Source: JABSQH01 sp965230015 (lineage in GTDB: Bacteria > Actinomycetota > Acidimicrobiia > Acidimicrobiales > Ilumatobacteraceae). From it: a DNA stretch of 64,000 nt. The stretch lies in contig CBDDKF010000006.1 of the NCBI GenBank assembly GCA_965230015.1, forward strand, positions 141,360 to 205,359, given 5' to 3'. The notes under the pieces are model-generated. The model was given only the letters and a program-made list of their open reading frames with translations, ran no database searches and was not told the origin of the DNA. The position numbers and the translations under genes are program-made. Shown here one piece after another: positions 1-8,373 of this stretch; position 1 is the first letter of the stretch; every line of letters begins with the position of its first letter.

Positions 1-1
1 G

Positions 2-1663
2 TTGATCCACGACCACTCCGAGGTCGGTCCGATCGAGCTGCTGTCGCTGGCCAACGGCGACGACGCCGATGCCGACCGGGCGATGATCCTGCACCGCACC
101 GACAGCGACACAACGCCCCCCGCCGACTCCACCGGGGCCGACGCAGGCGCGCGCATCGACCACGACCTACGCGATTGGGTCGAAGAACTCCTCGCTGGGC
201 TTCCCGACGACCAGCTGGAAGAGGCCACCGAGCCGGCCGGGTTCCGCGGCGAACTGCGCCACTACCAACGCCGCGGCCTCACCTGGATGCGGCGCCTGTC
301 CGAACTCGGCTTGGGCGGCTGCCTCGCCGACGACATGGGCTTGGGCAAGACCGCAACGACATTGGCCCACCTCGCCGACCGGCCCGGACCCCACCTGGTG
401 GTGTGTCCGCTGTCGGTGGTGCGCAACTGGAGCACTGAGGCCGAGCGGTTCGCACCCGAGCTCGACGTGCGCATCCACCACGGCAGCAACCGGCGGCGCA
501 ACGGCGATCACGACGAGCTGTTCACTACCGACCCGACGAACGAACTCGTGGTGACCACCTACGGGCTCCTTCCTCGCGACCTCGAACACCTCGCGGCGAT
601 CGACTGGACCACCGTGGTGCTCGACGAAGCGCAGATGGTGAAGAACCCACACACCAAGGCAGCCAAGGCGGTGCGTCAGCTGCGAGCCACGCAGAAACTG
701 GCGCTCACCGGCACCCCGGTCGAGAACCGCCTCAGCGAGCTGTGGGCGATCCTCGACGCCGTCAACCCCGGCATGCTCGGCTCGCTCGACGGATTCCGTC
801 GGAAGTACGCCGGGCCCATCGAGCGGTCGCGCGATCTCGACGTGGCGGGTCGCCTGCGGCGGATCACCGACCCGTTCGTGTTGCGCCGCACCAAAGCCGA
901 CAAGCGTCTGCTCCCCGACCTGCCCGACAAGCTCGAACAGATCGCCTACGCCAAGCTGACCAAAGAGCAGGCCACGATGTACCAACAGGTCGTCGACCAG
1001 CTGCTCGACGAGGCGAAAGACCTCGACGGGATGCAGCGGCGTGGCGTAGTGCTGCGGGCGCTCACCCGGCTGAAGCAGATCTGCAACCACCCTGCGCACG
1101 CACTGGGGGATGGCTCTCGCCTCGCCGGCCGCTCGGGCAAGCTCAACCGGTTCGACGAGTTGCTCACCGACATCTTCGACGCCGACGAACAGGCGTTGGT
1201 GTTCACCCAGTTCCGTCAGATGGGCGACCTGCTCGTGCGTCATCTCGCCGAGCAGCACGAGATGAGCGTGCCGTTCCTCCACGGCGGCGTCAGCCGCACT
1301 GCGCGCGACCGTATGGTCGACGACTTCCAGGCCGGCACCGCGAGCCCGCTGCTGATCGTGTCGCTCAAGGCGGGCGGCACGGGGCTGAACCTCACCGCCG
1401 CCAGCCAGGTCGTGCACTACGACCGTTGGTGGAATCCGGCGGTGGAAGATCAGGCCACCGACCGCGCATGGCGGATCGGGCAGGAGCGGCTGGTGAACGT
1501 GCACAAGATGGTGTGCGAAGGCACCGTCGAGGAACGCATCGGCAAGATCATCGACGAGAAGCGCGCGCTGGCCGACGCCGTGGTCGGCACGTCCGAGGCG
1601 TGGGTGTCCGAGCTCGACAACGACGAGCTGGCCGAGCTGGTCACACTGGACGACGCACGATGA
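2..1663 (+). CDS. SNF2-family DNA helicase/translocase, 5' end cut by window
   Basis: The frame is already open at the window edge, so the true N-terminus lies outside; relatives usually have 900-1,100 residues and this is roughly the C-terminal 550. Motifs in order, counted from the edge: Walker A DDMGLGKT (~108-115), motif II DEAQ (~207), motif III LTGTP, then the second helicase lobe with HGGVSRTARDRM, SLKAGGTGLNLTAA and the motif VI segment DRAWRIGQ. The family couples ATP hydrolysis to movement on duplex DNA; the substrate here is unknown. Its stop overlaps the start of a SWIM zinc-finger gene (ATGA). That pairing is common for bacterial SNF2 proteins and suggests joint action. Confidence 0.95.
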   Translation: MIHDHSEVGPIELLSLANGDDADADRAMILHRTDSDTTPPADSTGADAGARIDHDLRDWVEELLAGLPDDQLEEATEPAGFRGELRHYQRRGLTWMRRLSELGLGGCLADDMGLGKTATTLAHLADRPGPHLVVCPLSVVRNWSTEAERFAPELDVRIHHGSNRRRNGDHDELFTTDPTNELVVTTYGLLPRDLEHLAAIDWTTVVLDEAQMVKNPHTKAAKAVRQLRATQKLALTGTPVENRLSELWAILDAVNPGMLGSLDGFRRKYAGPIERSRDLDVAGRLRRITDPFVLRRTKADKRLLPDLPDKLEQIAYAKLTKEQATMYQQVVDQLLDEAKDLDGMQRRGVVLRALTRLKQICNHPAHALGDGSRLAGRSGKLNRFDELLTDIFDADEQALVFTQFRQMGDLLVRHLAEQHEMSVPFLHGGVSRTARDRMVDDFQAGTASPLLIVSLKAGGTGLNLTAASQVVHYDRWWNPAVEDQATDRAWRIGQERLVNVHKMVCEGTVEERIGKIIDEKRALADAVVGTSEAWVSELDNDELAELVTLDDAR

Positions 1664-2358
1664 GTGCACCGCGCAAGCCCTACGGCACCACCCACCCGGG
1701 ACGGCTGCCATCCACGGTGATCAAGGTGCTCGCCGCCGAACTCTCCGACCCCGAACGACTGCGACGCGGCAAGCGCTACGCCAAACAAGACGCCGTCACC
1801 GACATCGACATCGCGCCCGGCATCGTCACCTGCGAGATCCTCGGTTCACGGTCGACGCCATACGTGGTCACGTTGCAGGTCACGCCCGGCGACGGCATGC
1901 CGGTCGCCCGCGACCTGCTCACCCGGTGCTCGTGTCCCGACGACGACTACGACTCGGTGTGCAAGCACATCGTGGCCGCGATGTTCGTGCTCGCCGACGA
2001 GTTCCTCGTGGAGCCGCAGCTGCTCGACATCTGGCGCAAACACCCCCACGCCCCCGACGTCGGCGACACCGACGACGACACCTTCCGCCCCACACCAGAG
2101 CGCGACCCCGCGCCTCGCCGCCGGCACCTCCAAGTGGTCCGCGGTGCACCCCACGACGATCCGCCTGAAGAACCCGTTGTCGACGAACCGGTCGATCGCC
2201 TGGCCGACACGTTGGCACTGCGCGATCCCGCCGCGTTGCCGTCGAGCGACGACATCGCTGCGCTCAGCGAGCCAACCCACGTGGCGCCGCCGCGCAACGA
2301 CCTCGCCGCCGACGCACTCGCCGAAGCGATGCGCTACCTCTCGATCGACTGGGACTGA
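1660..2358 (+). CDS. SWIM zinc-finger protein, partner of the SNF2 helicase
   Basis: A 232-residue protein with a SWIM metal site C-x-C-xn-C-x-H: Cys90, Cys92, Cys101 and His103 in the stretch CSCPDDDYDSVCKHIVAAM. SWIM fingers bind nucleic acid or protein and in bacteria are often encoded beside SNF2 ATPases. The C-terminal half is acidic and Pro-rich with no recognisable fold. The ATG start overlaps the helicase stop by four bases, so the two are almost certainly translationally coupled. The next gene starts two bases after the stop, suggesting one transcript. Confidence 0.9.
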   Translation: MSAPRKPYGTTHPGRLPSTVIKVLAAELSDPERLRRGKRYAKQDAVTDIDIAPGIVTCEILGSRSTPYVVTLQVTPGDGMPVARDLLTRCSCPDDDYDSVCKHIVAAMFVLADEFLVEPQLLDIWRKHPHAPDVGDTDDDTFRPTPERDPAPRRRHLQVVRGAPHDDPPEEPVVDEPVDRLADTLALRDPAALPSSDDIAALSEPTHVAPPRNDLAADALAEAMRYLSIDWD

Positions 2359-2360
2359 CG

Positions 2361-2903
2361 GTGCCGACACGCTGCGTCGCGTTGCTGCGGGGAATCAACG
2401 TCGGCGGCAAGAACCTGATCTCGATGGCGGAGCTGCGGGCCATGTTCGAGGCCGAGGGCTACGACGACGTGCAGACCTACATCCAGTCCGGCAACGTCGT
2501 GTTCCAGACCGATGCGCAACTGGGCTCACTCGAGCGAGCGATCGAGGAAGCGCTCGTTGCGCAGCTCGACACCGCAGTAAAGGTGGTCGTTCGGTCACAC
2601 CGCCAGATGCGCGGCGTCGTGGCGAACGCGCCCGACGGGTTCGGAGCGGATCGCGATCGATACCTCTCCGATGTCGTGTTCCTGCGCAAGAGCTTGACCC
2701 CCAAGCGAGCTCTTGCGGCGGTCGCGCTACGCGACGGCGTCGATCAGGTCTGGCCCGGGACTGGCGTGCTCTACTTCGCCCGACTCGCCGAACGTCGATC
2801 GCAGAGCCGGCTCAGCAGGCTGGCGTCGACGCCGGAGTATCAGCACATGACCATCCGCAATTGGGCGACGACCACAAAGCTGCTGGAACTCCTCGAAGCC
2901 TGA
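2361..2903 (+). CDS. DUF1697 family protein
   Basis: A 180-residue protein with the DUF1697 signature near the N-terminus: ALLRGINVGGKN, then MAELRAM and YIQSGNVVF. The length matches the family. DUF1697 proteins are widespread small cytoplasmic proteins whose biochemical role is not established. GTG start, two bases after the SWIM gene stop, so probably co-transcribed with it. Nothing suggests truncation. Confidence 0.9.
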   Translation: MPTRCVALLRGINVGGKNLISMAELRAMFEAEGYDDVQTYIQSGNVVFQTDAQLGSLERAIEEALVAQLDTAVKVVVRSHRQMRGVVANAPDGFGADRDRYLSDVVFLRKSLTPKRALAAVALRDGVDQVWPGTGVLYFARLAERRSQSRLSRLASTPEYQHMTIRNWATTTKLLELLEA

Positions 2904-2957
2904 GCACAGAGCAGTCGTAGCTCTACGACGTCGGCAGCGCCGAAATACGATCGCGAT

Positions 2958-3773
2958 GTGTCGAAGAGCGCTCCCCACGATCTCCTCCCGCCGATCGTCG
3001 GCGAGGCCGAACTCGCGGCGCTCGACGGAGCGTTACTCGCCGACGTTCGGTGGTACCTCGACGGGGCTGACGGACACGCGGCGTTCGTGGCCGGGCATCG
3101 ACCGGGCGCGGTATGGGTCGACCTCGACGCCTGGTTGGCCAGCCCGCCGACCGCGGCCGACGGCCGGCATCCGTTCCCGCCAGCCGACGTGTTCGGAGAA
3201 GGGATGCGCGCCATCGGGCTTTCCGACGGCCAACCGCTCGTCGCCTACGACGATCGTGAGGGCGTTCCCGCATCACGATTGGTGTGGATGCTGCGGCTAA
3301 TCGGCCATCCTGCGGCATTGCTCGATGCACGCTGGCCACCCGATCAGATCGAGGCCGGCGAGGTCGATGTACCACCCGGCAACTTCTCGAACCGACCGTG
3401 GCCCACGGGCCGACTGGTCGACGCCGACCGCGTTGCCGACGAAGCCGCGTCGGGCGCCGTCGTGATCGACGCCCGCGCCGCCGAGCGCTACCGCGGCGAG
3501 ACCGAGCCGATCGATGCACGTGCCGGTCACATCCCCGGCGCGATCAACCTGCCGTTCGCCGACAACCTTGTCGATGGGCGATTCCGATCACCGAGTGAGT
3601 TGGCCGCACGGTTCGCCGACGTGGGCGACGAGCCGATCGTGTACTGCGGCAGCGGCGTGAGCGCGTGCCACAATCTGCTCGCTCTGGAGTCGGTCGGCAT
3701 ACGGGGCCGCCTCTACCCGGGCTCGTGGTCGCAGTGGTCGGCTGACCCCGCCCGCCCAGTCGCTGTCGGCTGA
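2958..3773 (+). CDS. Sulfurtransferase with two rhodanese domains
   Basis: A 271-residue two-domain rhodanese (thiosulfate/3-mercaptopyruvate sulfurtransferase type). The N-terminal half carries the inactive-domain features FVAGHRPGAVWVDL and VAYDD. The C-terminal domain has VIDARAAERYRGETEPID, AGHIPGAINLP and the active loop VYCGSGVSACHN, with the persulfide Cys at about residue 230. The loop CGSGVSA resembles 3-mercaptopyruvate-type enzymes, but substrate cannot be settled from sequence. GTG start. Expected to be cytoplasmic, moving sulfane sulfur to thiol or cyanide acceptors. Confidence 0.92.
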   Translation: MSKSAPHDLLPPIVGEAELAALDGALLADVRWYLDGADGHAAFVAGHRPGAVWVDLDAWLASPPTAADGRHPFPPADVFGEGMRAIGLSDGQPLVAYDDREGVPASRLVWMLRLIGHPAALLDARWPPDQIEAGEVDVPPGNFSNRPWPTGRLVDADRVADEAASGAVVIDARAAERYRGETEPIDARAGHIPGAINLPFADNLVDGRFRSPSELAARFADVGDEPIVYCGSGVSACHNLLALESVGIRGRLYPGSWSQWSADPARPVAVG

Positions 3774-3865
3774 CCCGCACTCGGCGCCGAGCAAGCGGCG
3801 CGTCGGAACGAGCGCACGGCCCAGTTTTCACGCGGTTCTCACGGCCGCAATCGACTGTCGAGTCC

Positions 3866-5011
3866 ATGCCCGACAAGCACAGCACCGCCCGAGACGAGCA
3901 CCTCCCGATGACGGAAGCGGAGGCGCTCGATGAAACGAACTTCCTCGTCGATCGCGCTGGTTGGTTGGTGCCGATGAAGTTCAGCCGGTGGTTCGTGAAG
4001 ACCCCGCGCCACCGCCGCACGGTACGGCTCATCGCCGGCCTCCTTCTGACCGGCACGCTGGGCCTGACGGTCTTCGTTCGTGGCGACGCGCATCTACCGG
4101 TGGAGCTCCACCTGCCGGGAGCCGACCCACGCGGCATGGATGGCGATCCCGCCCCGCCTGCAGAGGAGATCCCGAGCGTGTGGGACGAACTCGGCGAGAA
4201 CCACGGCTTGGGTTCGGGCCTGGTCCCGTACATCAACCAACCCGCGGCGGGCACGACGGACGATGACGGCGTTGCCGACGACGCCGAGACCGAAGAAGAA
4301 ACCGCCGATGGCCAACCCGCGGAGGGTGGCAACGAGAGCGACGCCGAGGCGAGTGCCGCCGGCGAGGCGGGCGCTGGTGACGCGGCGGCGGACGAGACAG
4401 AGACTGGCGGGGGCACTACCGACGAAACAGACGACGACGACGGCGATCAATCCGGTGCCGTCGCCACCGTCGATGACCGGTGCTCGGGTATCACGCACCT
4501 CAGCCCCGGCGAGATCCAGTCGTTCGCGTCTGGCGTGTGGGTGTGGACCGCCGCCGGTGCCGGGCGTTGGGTGTGGACCGCGCAGGAGCCCGACCACCAC
4601 TGCTTCGACGACGATGCAGCCGAGACGTCGCCAAGCGACGGATCGACACCGGGGTCCGTCGACCTCCATGCCTTCGTCGCCGACTACGGGGCAGCGCGGT
4701 CAGTGAGCCACGTCGATTGGCTTCTCGAGATGACCCACCCGGCGATCCGCGGTCTGTTCGACGACGCTGCTTGCCGAGCCGTGCTGGCCCACAGCCCCGC
4801 GGCGGTACTGGCGACCGAGGTGGCCGAGGTCGGCGCGATCGACGAGTGGCTGTTCGAGTACGGCGCCGGGACGGTCAGCTTCCCTGCGGCGATCTCCGGC
4901 AGTGTCGCCCACTACTTCCACGATGGCGGCGAGGCCACCTTCCCGTGGACCGCTCCGGTCGAAGACGGCCAGCCGTTTCTGGCCTTCGACTGCGATCACC
5001 CGTTGCCCTGA
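3866..5011 (+). CDS. Single-pass membrane protein with acidic linker, unknown function
   Basis: I do not recognise the family. The 381-residue protein has a basic cytoplasmic head ending in RWFVKTPRHRRTVR, one membrane helix (about 50-70, LIAGLLLTGTLGLTVFV), and a long low-complexity Asp/Glu/Ala/Gly/Thr linker (about 130-200). A C-terminal extracytoplasmic domain contains Trp-rich GVWVWTAAGAGRWVWT and a few Cys residues. The layout suggests an exported sensor or wall-associated domain on a flexible stalk. It converges on the cupin operon. Start ATG at 3866; no strong ribosome-binding site was seen. Confidence 0.7.
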   Translation: MPDKHSTARDEHLPMTEAEALDETNFLVDRAGWLVPMKFSRWFVKTPRHRRTVRLIAGLLLTGTLGLTVFVRGDAHLPVELHLPGADPRGMDGDPAPPAEEIPSVWDELGENHGLGSGLVPYINQPAAGTTDDDGVADDAETEEETADGQPAEGGNESDAEASAAGEAGAGDAAADETETGGGTTDETDDDDGDQSGAVATVDDRCSGITHLSPGEIQSFASGVWVWTAAGAGRWVWTAQEPDHHCFDDDAAETSPSDGSTPGSVDLHAFVADYGAARSVSHVDWLLEMTHPAIRGLFDDAACRAVLAHSPAAVLATEVAEVGAIDEWLFEYGAGTVSFPAAISGSVAHYFHDGGEATFPWTAPVEDGQPFLAFDCDHPLP

Positions 5012-5076
5012 CGACCGAGCCAGCCCGGGGCCTGGAGCCTGACCGTCCCCCGCCCACCGGGGTCAACGGTGCGGGA

Positions 5077-5238
5077 TCAGCTGCGCTTGGCGAAATCGAA
5101 GCCATCGAGGGCGTCGGCGCGTCGAGCGATCGCCCCAACTTGCTCGGCATCCCACCACGTGCCCGAATTCGACAGCCTGCCTCGGGCCCGTTCGAGACCC
5201 TCGCGCACCGCGGCCGGAGTGACGACATCACCACTCAT
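5077..5238 (-). CDS. Small protein (53 aa) coupled to the cupin gene
   Basis: The ATG at 5238 overlaps the cupin stop by four bases (ATGA), which is the main reason to believe this short frame. The product is hydrophilic, with AAVREGLERARGRLSNSG and a Trp-Trp pair, and no family I recognise. No signal peptide or membrane helix. It may be a small partner or a remnant of a longer gene. Confidence 0.5.
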   Translation of the reverse strand: MSGDVVTPAAVREGLERARGRLSNSGTWWDAEQVGAIARRADALDGFDFAKRS

Positions 5239-5774
5239 GACATCGCGTCGTGGTGTGCGCCGACGAGCACCACGACCATCTGGCACGGCTCGTCGTATGG
5301 GTTGCGCCAGGCGTGGCGGGTCCCGTTTTGTACCACGGTGTCGCCTGGCCCCAACTCGGCGGTGGCGCCATCGTCGAGTTCGAGTACGACGCGACCCGAG
5401 ACGATGAACTCGTAGTCGACCGACGCGGTGGTGTGCATACCGGGATTGTCCGGTTCCATGTGCCCCGCCATGCCTGGCAGCTTCTGTTCCATCTCGGCGA
5501 GCGCCGCCTCGAAGTCGATGTCGCCGAGCGGCGCTTGATCGTCTGGCGGCACGGTGAACAGCCCGAACCGAAACCCGCCCAGCGGGGGGAAGTACTGCAC
5601 GGCGTCGGGGTGGCTGCCGTCATCGGGGAAGTGCGCCGGTTGATCGCCGCCCCACATCCTGAAGAACTCGAACCCCGGCACGATCTCGCTCGTGGTCGGT
5701 TCGACGACCTCGTCGCTGGCGACCACCGCCTTGCCGCTCGCGTCGTGACCCGTGACCACTCGTCGTATCCCCAT
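5235..5774 (-). CDS. Cupin-domain protein
   Basis: A 179-residue protein with a single C-terminal cupin barrel. Motif 1 is degenerate (around GMHTTASVDYEFIVSGRVVLEL) and motif 2 is GDTVVQNGTRHAWRNPYDEP, with the usual glycine and His. The N-terminal ~90 residues match small-molecule-binding cupins of actinobacteria. Cupins of this size are usually metal-dependent oxygenases, isomerases or storage proteins; the reaction cannot be read from sequence. First gene of a two-gene operon with the 53-residue frame. Confidence 0.88.
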   Translation of the reverse strand: MGIRRVVTGHDASGKAVVASDEVVEPTTSEIVPGFEFFRMWGGDQPAHFPDDGSHPDAVQYFPPLGGFRFGLFTVPPDDQAPLGDIDFEAALAEMEQKLPGMAGHMEPDNPGMHTTASVDYEFIVSGRVVLELDDGATAELGPGDTVVQNGTRHAWRNPYDEPCQMVVVLVGAHHDAMS

Positions 5775-5852
5775 TGCACCCTCCTCGATCGGACGGTCGC
5801 AGAGTAACGACTACCGGGCGGCGGCGACGCCGAGCAGCAACCGGGCTCGGGG

Positions 5853-6959
5853 TCAGCCGTCGACGTAGCGACGAACGGAGTCGATCGTGCTCTTGGGCGG
5901 AATCGCCGTGAGGACCACGCCATTGGTCGGATCGCTGGCGTGCACCCACTGGGTCGCGCTCACCGCGATGCCGACATGGTTGATGGTCTTCGATCCACGG
6001 CGCTTCTGGAAGATCAGGTCGCCGGGCTTGATCGCCTCGTTCTCGAAGTCGACGGCGGTGCCCTGCATGGCCTGCGCGGCGCTGTAGTGGACGAGCGACA
6101 CGCCGACCTGCTCATAGGCAGCAAGGGTGAGACCCGAGCAGTCGAAGGTGTCGGGGCCCTTGGTGAAGAACTTGTAGTCCCTGCCAACCTGCGCCCGAGC
6201 GAAGTTGACCACCGCGTCGGCCCGCGACGACGGCGTGCTCGCTGCCGCCTGGGGCGCTGCGGCGGGTGCGCTGGCGGGCGCCGTTCCGCCTGCAGGGATG
6301 GCGAGTTCGTGACCGGGGTGGATGATGGTGTCGAGGCCGAGATCGTTCTCTTGGAGCAAGGCCCCAAGGCTCACGCCGTGACGCATCGCGATGATCGACA
6401 GCGAGTCGCCGGACACGATCGTGTACGTCAGTCCGGACGGCGCAGCCGGAGCGGGAGCTGCGCTGGGCTCGGCGGCGGGCGCAGGAGCGGCCGATGGTGC
6501 GGTGCCCCCGGCAGGGATCGCCAGTTGTTGGCCGGGCATGATCACGCTCGTCATGCTGAGATCGTTGGCCTGCAGCAGCGCCGACAAACGGACGCCGTAG
6601 CGGTTGGCGATCAGCGACAGCGCGTCGCCGGAAACGACCGTGTACGTCGACGCAGCTGCGCCTCCGCCGCCGCTGGCAGCTGGCGCGGCTGAGCGCTCAG
6701 GGGCGGGCGCGGAGCCCCCTTCGGGAATCGTCAGACGCTGGCCCGGAATGATGATGCTCTCGGCCGTGAGATCGTTCACGTCGAGCAACGCCTTGAGCGC
6801 CACGCTGTGGTCGCTGGCGATGCGCAGCAGATAGTCGCCAGGCTCCACCACGTAGGTGCCGCCGCTTGCGGCGGCGGGAGACGCGGTGGCGGTCGCCACG
6901 GCGGTGGCGGAGATCGCAAGGGCAACGGAAAGGCGAGTGAGGCGTCGGATGACGGTCAT
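5853..6959 (-). CDS. Secreted peptidoglycan hydrolase: three LysM repeats and NlpC/P60 domain
   Basis: A 368-residue exported protein: signal peptide (1-32, ending ASPAAAS), three LysM repeats (about 35-79, 106-150, 177-220; each YxVxxGDxLxxIAxxxxV) separated by Ala/Pro linkers, and a C-terminal NlpC/P60 peptidase. The catalytic set is visible: Cys274 in FDCSGLT, His328 in NHVGIAVS and a third polar site at His340 (WVHAS). Expected to cut peptide stems of peptidoglycan during growth or division. The frame stays open upstream to 7082, but the ATG at 6959 gives a normal signal peptide. A nested inverted repeat lies immediately upstream. Confidence 0.93.
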   Translation of the reverse strand: MTVIRRLTRLSVALAISATAVATATASPAAASGGTYVVEPGDYLLRIASDHSVALKALLDVNDLTAESIIIPGQRLTIPEGGSAPAPERSAAPAASGGGGAAASTYTVVSGDALSLIANRYGVRLSALLQANDLSMTSVIMPGQQLAIPAGGTAPSAAPAPAAEPSAAPAPAAPSGLTYTIVSGDSLSIIAMRHGVSLGALLQENDLGLDTIIHPGHELAIPAGGTAPASAPAAAPQAAASTPSSRADAVVNFARAQVGRDYKFFTKGPDTFDCSGLTLAAYEQVGVSLVHYSAAQAMQGTAVDFENEAIKPGDLIFQKRRGSKTINHVGIAVSATQWVHASDPTNGVVLTAIPPKSTIDSVRRYVDG

Positions 6960-6960
6960 G

Positions 6961-6998
6961 CTTGTTGGATCGGCGCGACCGATCTGCGACTTAACAAG
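6961..6998 (-). promoter_or_regulatory. Nested inverted repeat abutting the NlpC/P60 start codon
   Basis: Outer arms CTTGTT (6961-6966) and AACAAG (6993-6998) enclose inner arms GATCGG (6968-6973) and CCGATC (6979-6984). In the mRNA this hairpin would end one base before the ATG, where a ribosome-binding site would sit; no Shine-Dalgarno sequence is visible. It could be an operator or a translational control hairpin. Confidence 0.5.
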
Positions 6999-7045
6999 TT
7001 CTTTGCAGAACGCTGACAATCGGCTCACAGGCCCAAACCACCGAT

Positions 7046-7091
7046 TCTTGGCGTGCTCGTGTGCGCCAGCCGCAACCAGCAACGCCGAGAA
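7046..7091. repeat. Palindromic intergenic repeat, copy 1
   Basis: Arms TTCTTGGCGT (7046-7055) and ACGCCGAGAA (7082-7091) with an inner CGCAACC, matching the repeat family seen again near 10.2, 50.1 and 51.1 kb. One T replaces C in the left arm, giving a G-U pair. It lies between the hydrolase and DUF1203 genes. Confidence 0.65.
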
Positions 7092-7243
7092 GTGATGGAC
7101 ACACGTCGGTACGGCGGTGTCGTATCGAGCGCAGCGGCATGCCGCGCCGGGTGATCAGTGGCCGTCAGGCGTGGCGTTGAACCGGCCGATGCGATGACTG
7201 ATTCCCGCCAGAATCTCGGGCGCCGTCTGGCGAGAATCGTCCC

Positions 7244-7714
7244 ATGCCCCTCGCCGACGGACTCACCTTCCGCCCGATCACACGTCAACGAGCCGCCGAG
7301 CTGCGCCAAGTCGGAGGTGTTCGCTACGTGGCCGACGCAGCTCCGGGTTACCCGTGCCGGCAGTGCCTGCGCGATGCCGACGTCGGCGACGAACTCATCC
7401 TGGTGTCGCACGACCCTTTCGCCGGCGACAGCCCGTACCGGTCGGCCAGCCCGATCTTTCTGCACCGCGACGATTGCGGCGAACCGGACACCGCAGACGT
7501 GCCGCAGCAACTCGTCGTGCGTTCGCTCTCGCTGCACGCGTTCGACGCCGACGAGATGATGGTCGACGCCGCTCTCGTCGACGGGGCAGAACTCGCCGAC
7601 TCGGCGCTCGCCTTCTTCGAGCGCGCCGACGTGGTGTCGGTCCACGTCCACAACCAACCGCGCGGTTGTTGGGCCACCACCATCGAGCGATCAGCCGCGA
7701 ACCCGGCGAGCTAG
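7244..7714 (+). CDS. DUF1203 family protein
   Basis: A 156-residue protein with the DUF1203 hallmark GYPCRQCLRDADVGDE, followed by LVSHDPFAG and a C-terminal HVHNQPRGCWAT. Length and motif order match the family, which has no established function. The CxxC pair might bind metal, but that is inference. ATG start shortly before the nitrile hydratase genes, on the same strand with a 29-base gap. Confidence 0.9.
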   Translation: MPLADGLTFRPITRQRAAELRQVGGVRYVADAAPGYPCRQCLRDADVGDELILVSHDPFAGDSPYRSASPIFLHRDDCGEPDTADVPQQLVVRSLSLHAFDADEMMVDAALVDGAELADSALAFFERADVVSVHVHNQPRGCWATTIERSAANPAS

Positions 7715-7743
7715 CGTCGGCCTCCTCGGCGCAGAGGAGCAAG

Positions 7744-8373
7744 ATGGACGGCATCCACGACATGGGCGGCATGGAGGGCTTCGGGCCGATGGTGCGCGAC
7801 GAGGCGATGTTCCATGCGCCGTGGGAGCGGAGCGCGTTCGGTCTTGCCACCGCAGTCCAGATCGTGGGCAACACCGACGAGTTCCGCCACTCGATCGAAC
7901 GCCTCGATCCGGCGTTCTACCTCACCGCCGACTACTTCGGCCGCTGGCTCGGTTCGCTGGAGGTCCGCGTGGTCGAGCGCGGTCTGCTCGACAGCGCCGA
8001 GGTCGACGCCCGCGCCGGCGACGACCGCGCCCGACCAACTGCGAGTCCACCACGCGGACTGCCAGAGACGTCGCCCGACGGAGGGCCCCATCGCGCGCTC
8101 GATCGACCACCGCTGTTTGCGGTCGGCGACGAGGTTCGCGCGCGCGATATCCACCCGGTAGGACACACGCGCCTGCCGGGGTATGTGCGTGGGCACCGCG
8201 GGGTGGTGACGCACGCGTATCCCGCCTTCGTGTTCCCCGACTCGCGCGCTCACGGCGACGGTGACGACCCGCAGTACGCGTACGCGGTGCAGTTCTCGGC
8301 GAGCGACCTGTGGGGCGACGGCGACCACACCGTGAGCGTCGATCTGTTCGAGCCGTACCTGGAGCCGTCGTGA
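7744..8373 (+). CDS. Nitrile hydratase beta subunit
   Basis: A 209-residue subunit starting at an ATG preceded by a purine-rich GCAGAGGAGCA site. The N-terminus MDGIHDMGGMEGFGP is diagnostic. The C-terminal half holds the SH3-like barrel: FAVGDEVRARDIHPVGHTR, YVRGHRGVV and LFEPYLEPS. With the alpha subunit it forms the enzyme that hydrates nitriles to amides in the cytoplasm. Its stop overlaps the alpha GTG start (GTGA). The beta-alpha-accessory order is typical of cobalt-type operons. The central loop (about 90-125) is Pro/Arg-rich and variable in this family. Confidence 0.96.
   Translation: MDGIHDMGGMEGFGPMVRDEAMFHAPWERSAFGLATAVQIVGNTDEFRHSIERLDPAFYLTADYFGRWLGSLEVRVVERGLLDSAEVDARAGDDRARPTASPPRGLPETSPDGGPHRALDRPPLFAVGDEVRARDIHPVGHTRLPGYVRGHRGVVTHAYPAFVFPDSRAHGDGDDPQYAYAVQFSASDLWGDGDHTVSVDLFEPYLEPS

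Noticed and set aside
6960..7243. Possible c-di-AMP (ydaO) riboswitch before the LysM-NlpC/P60 gene
   Set aside because: Such genes often carry this riboswitch in actinobacteria, but the conserved ydaO core segments could not be found in the upstream strand; only a nested hairpin and a palindromic repeat are present.
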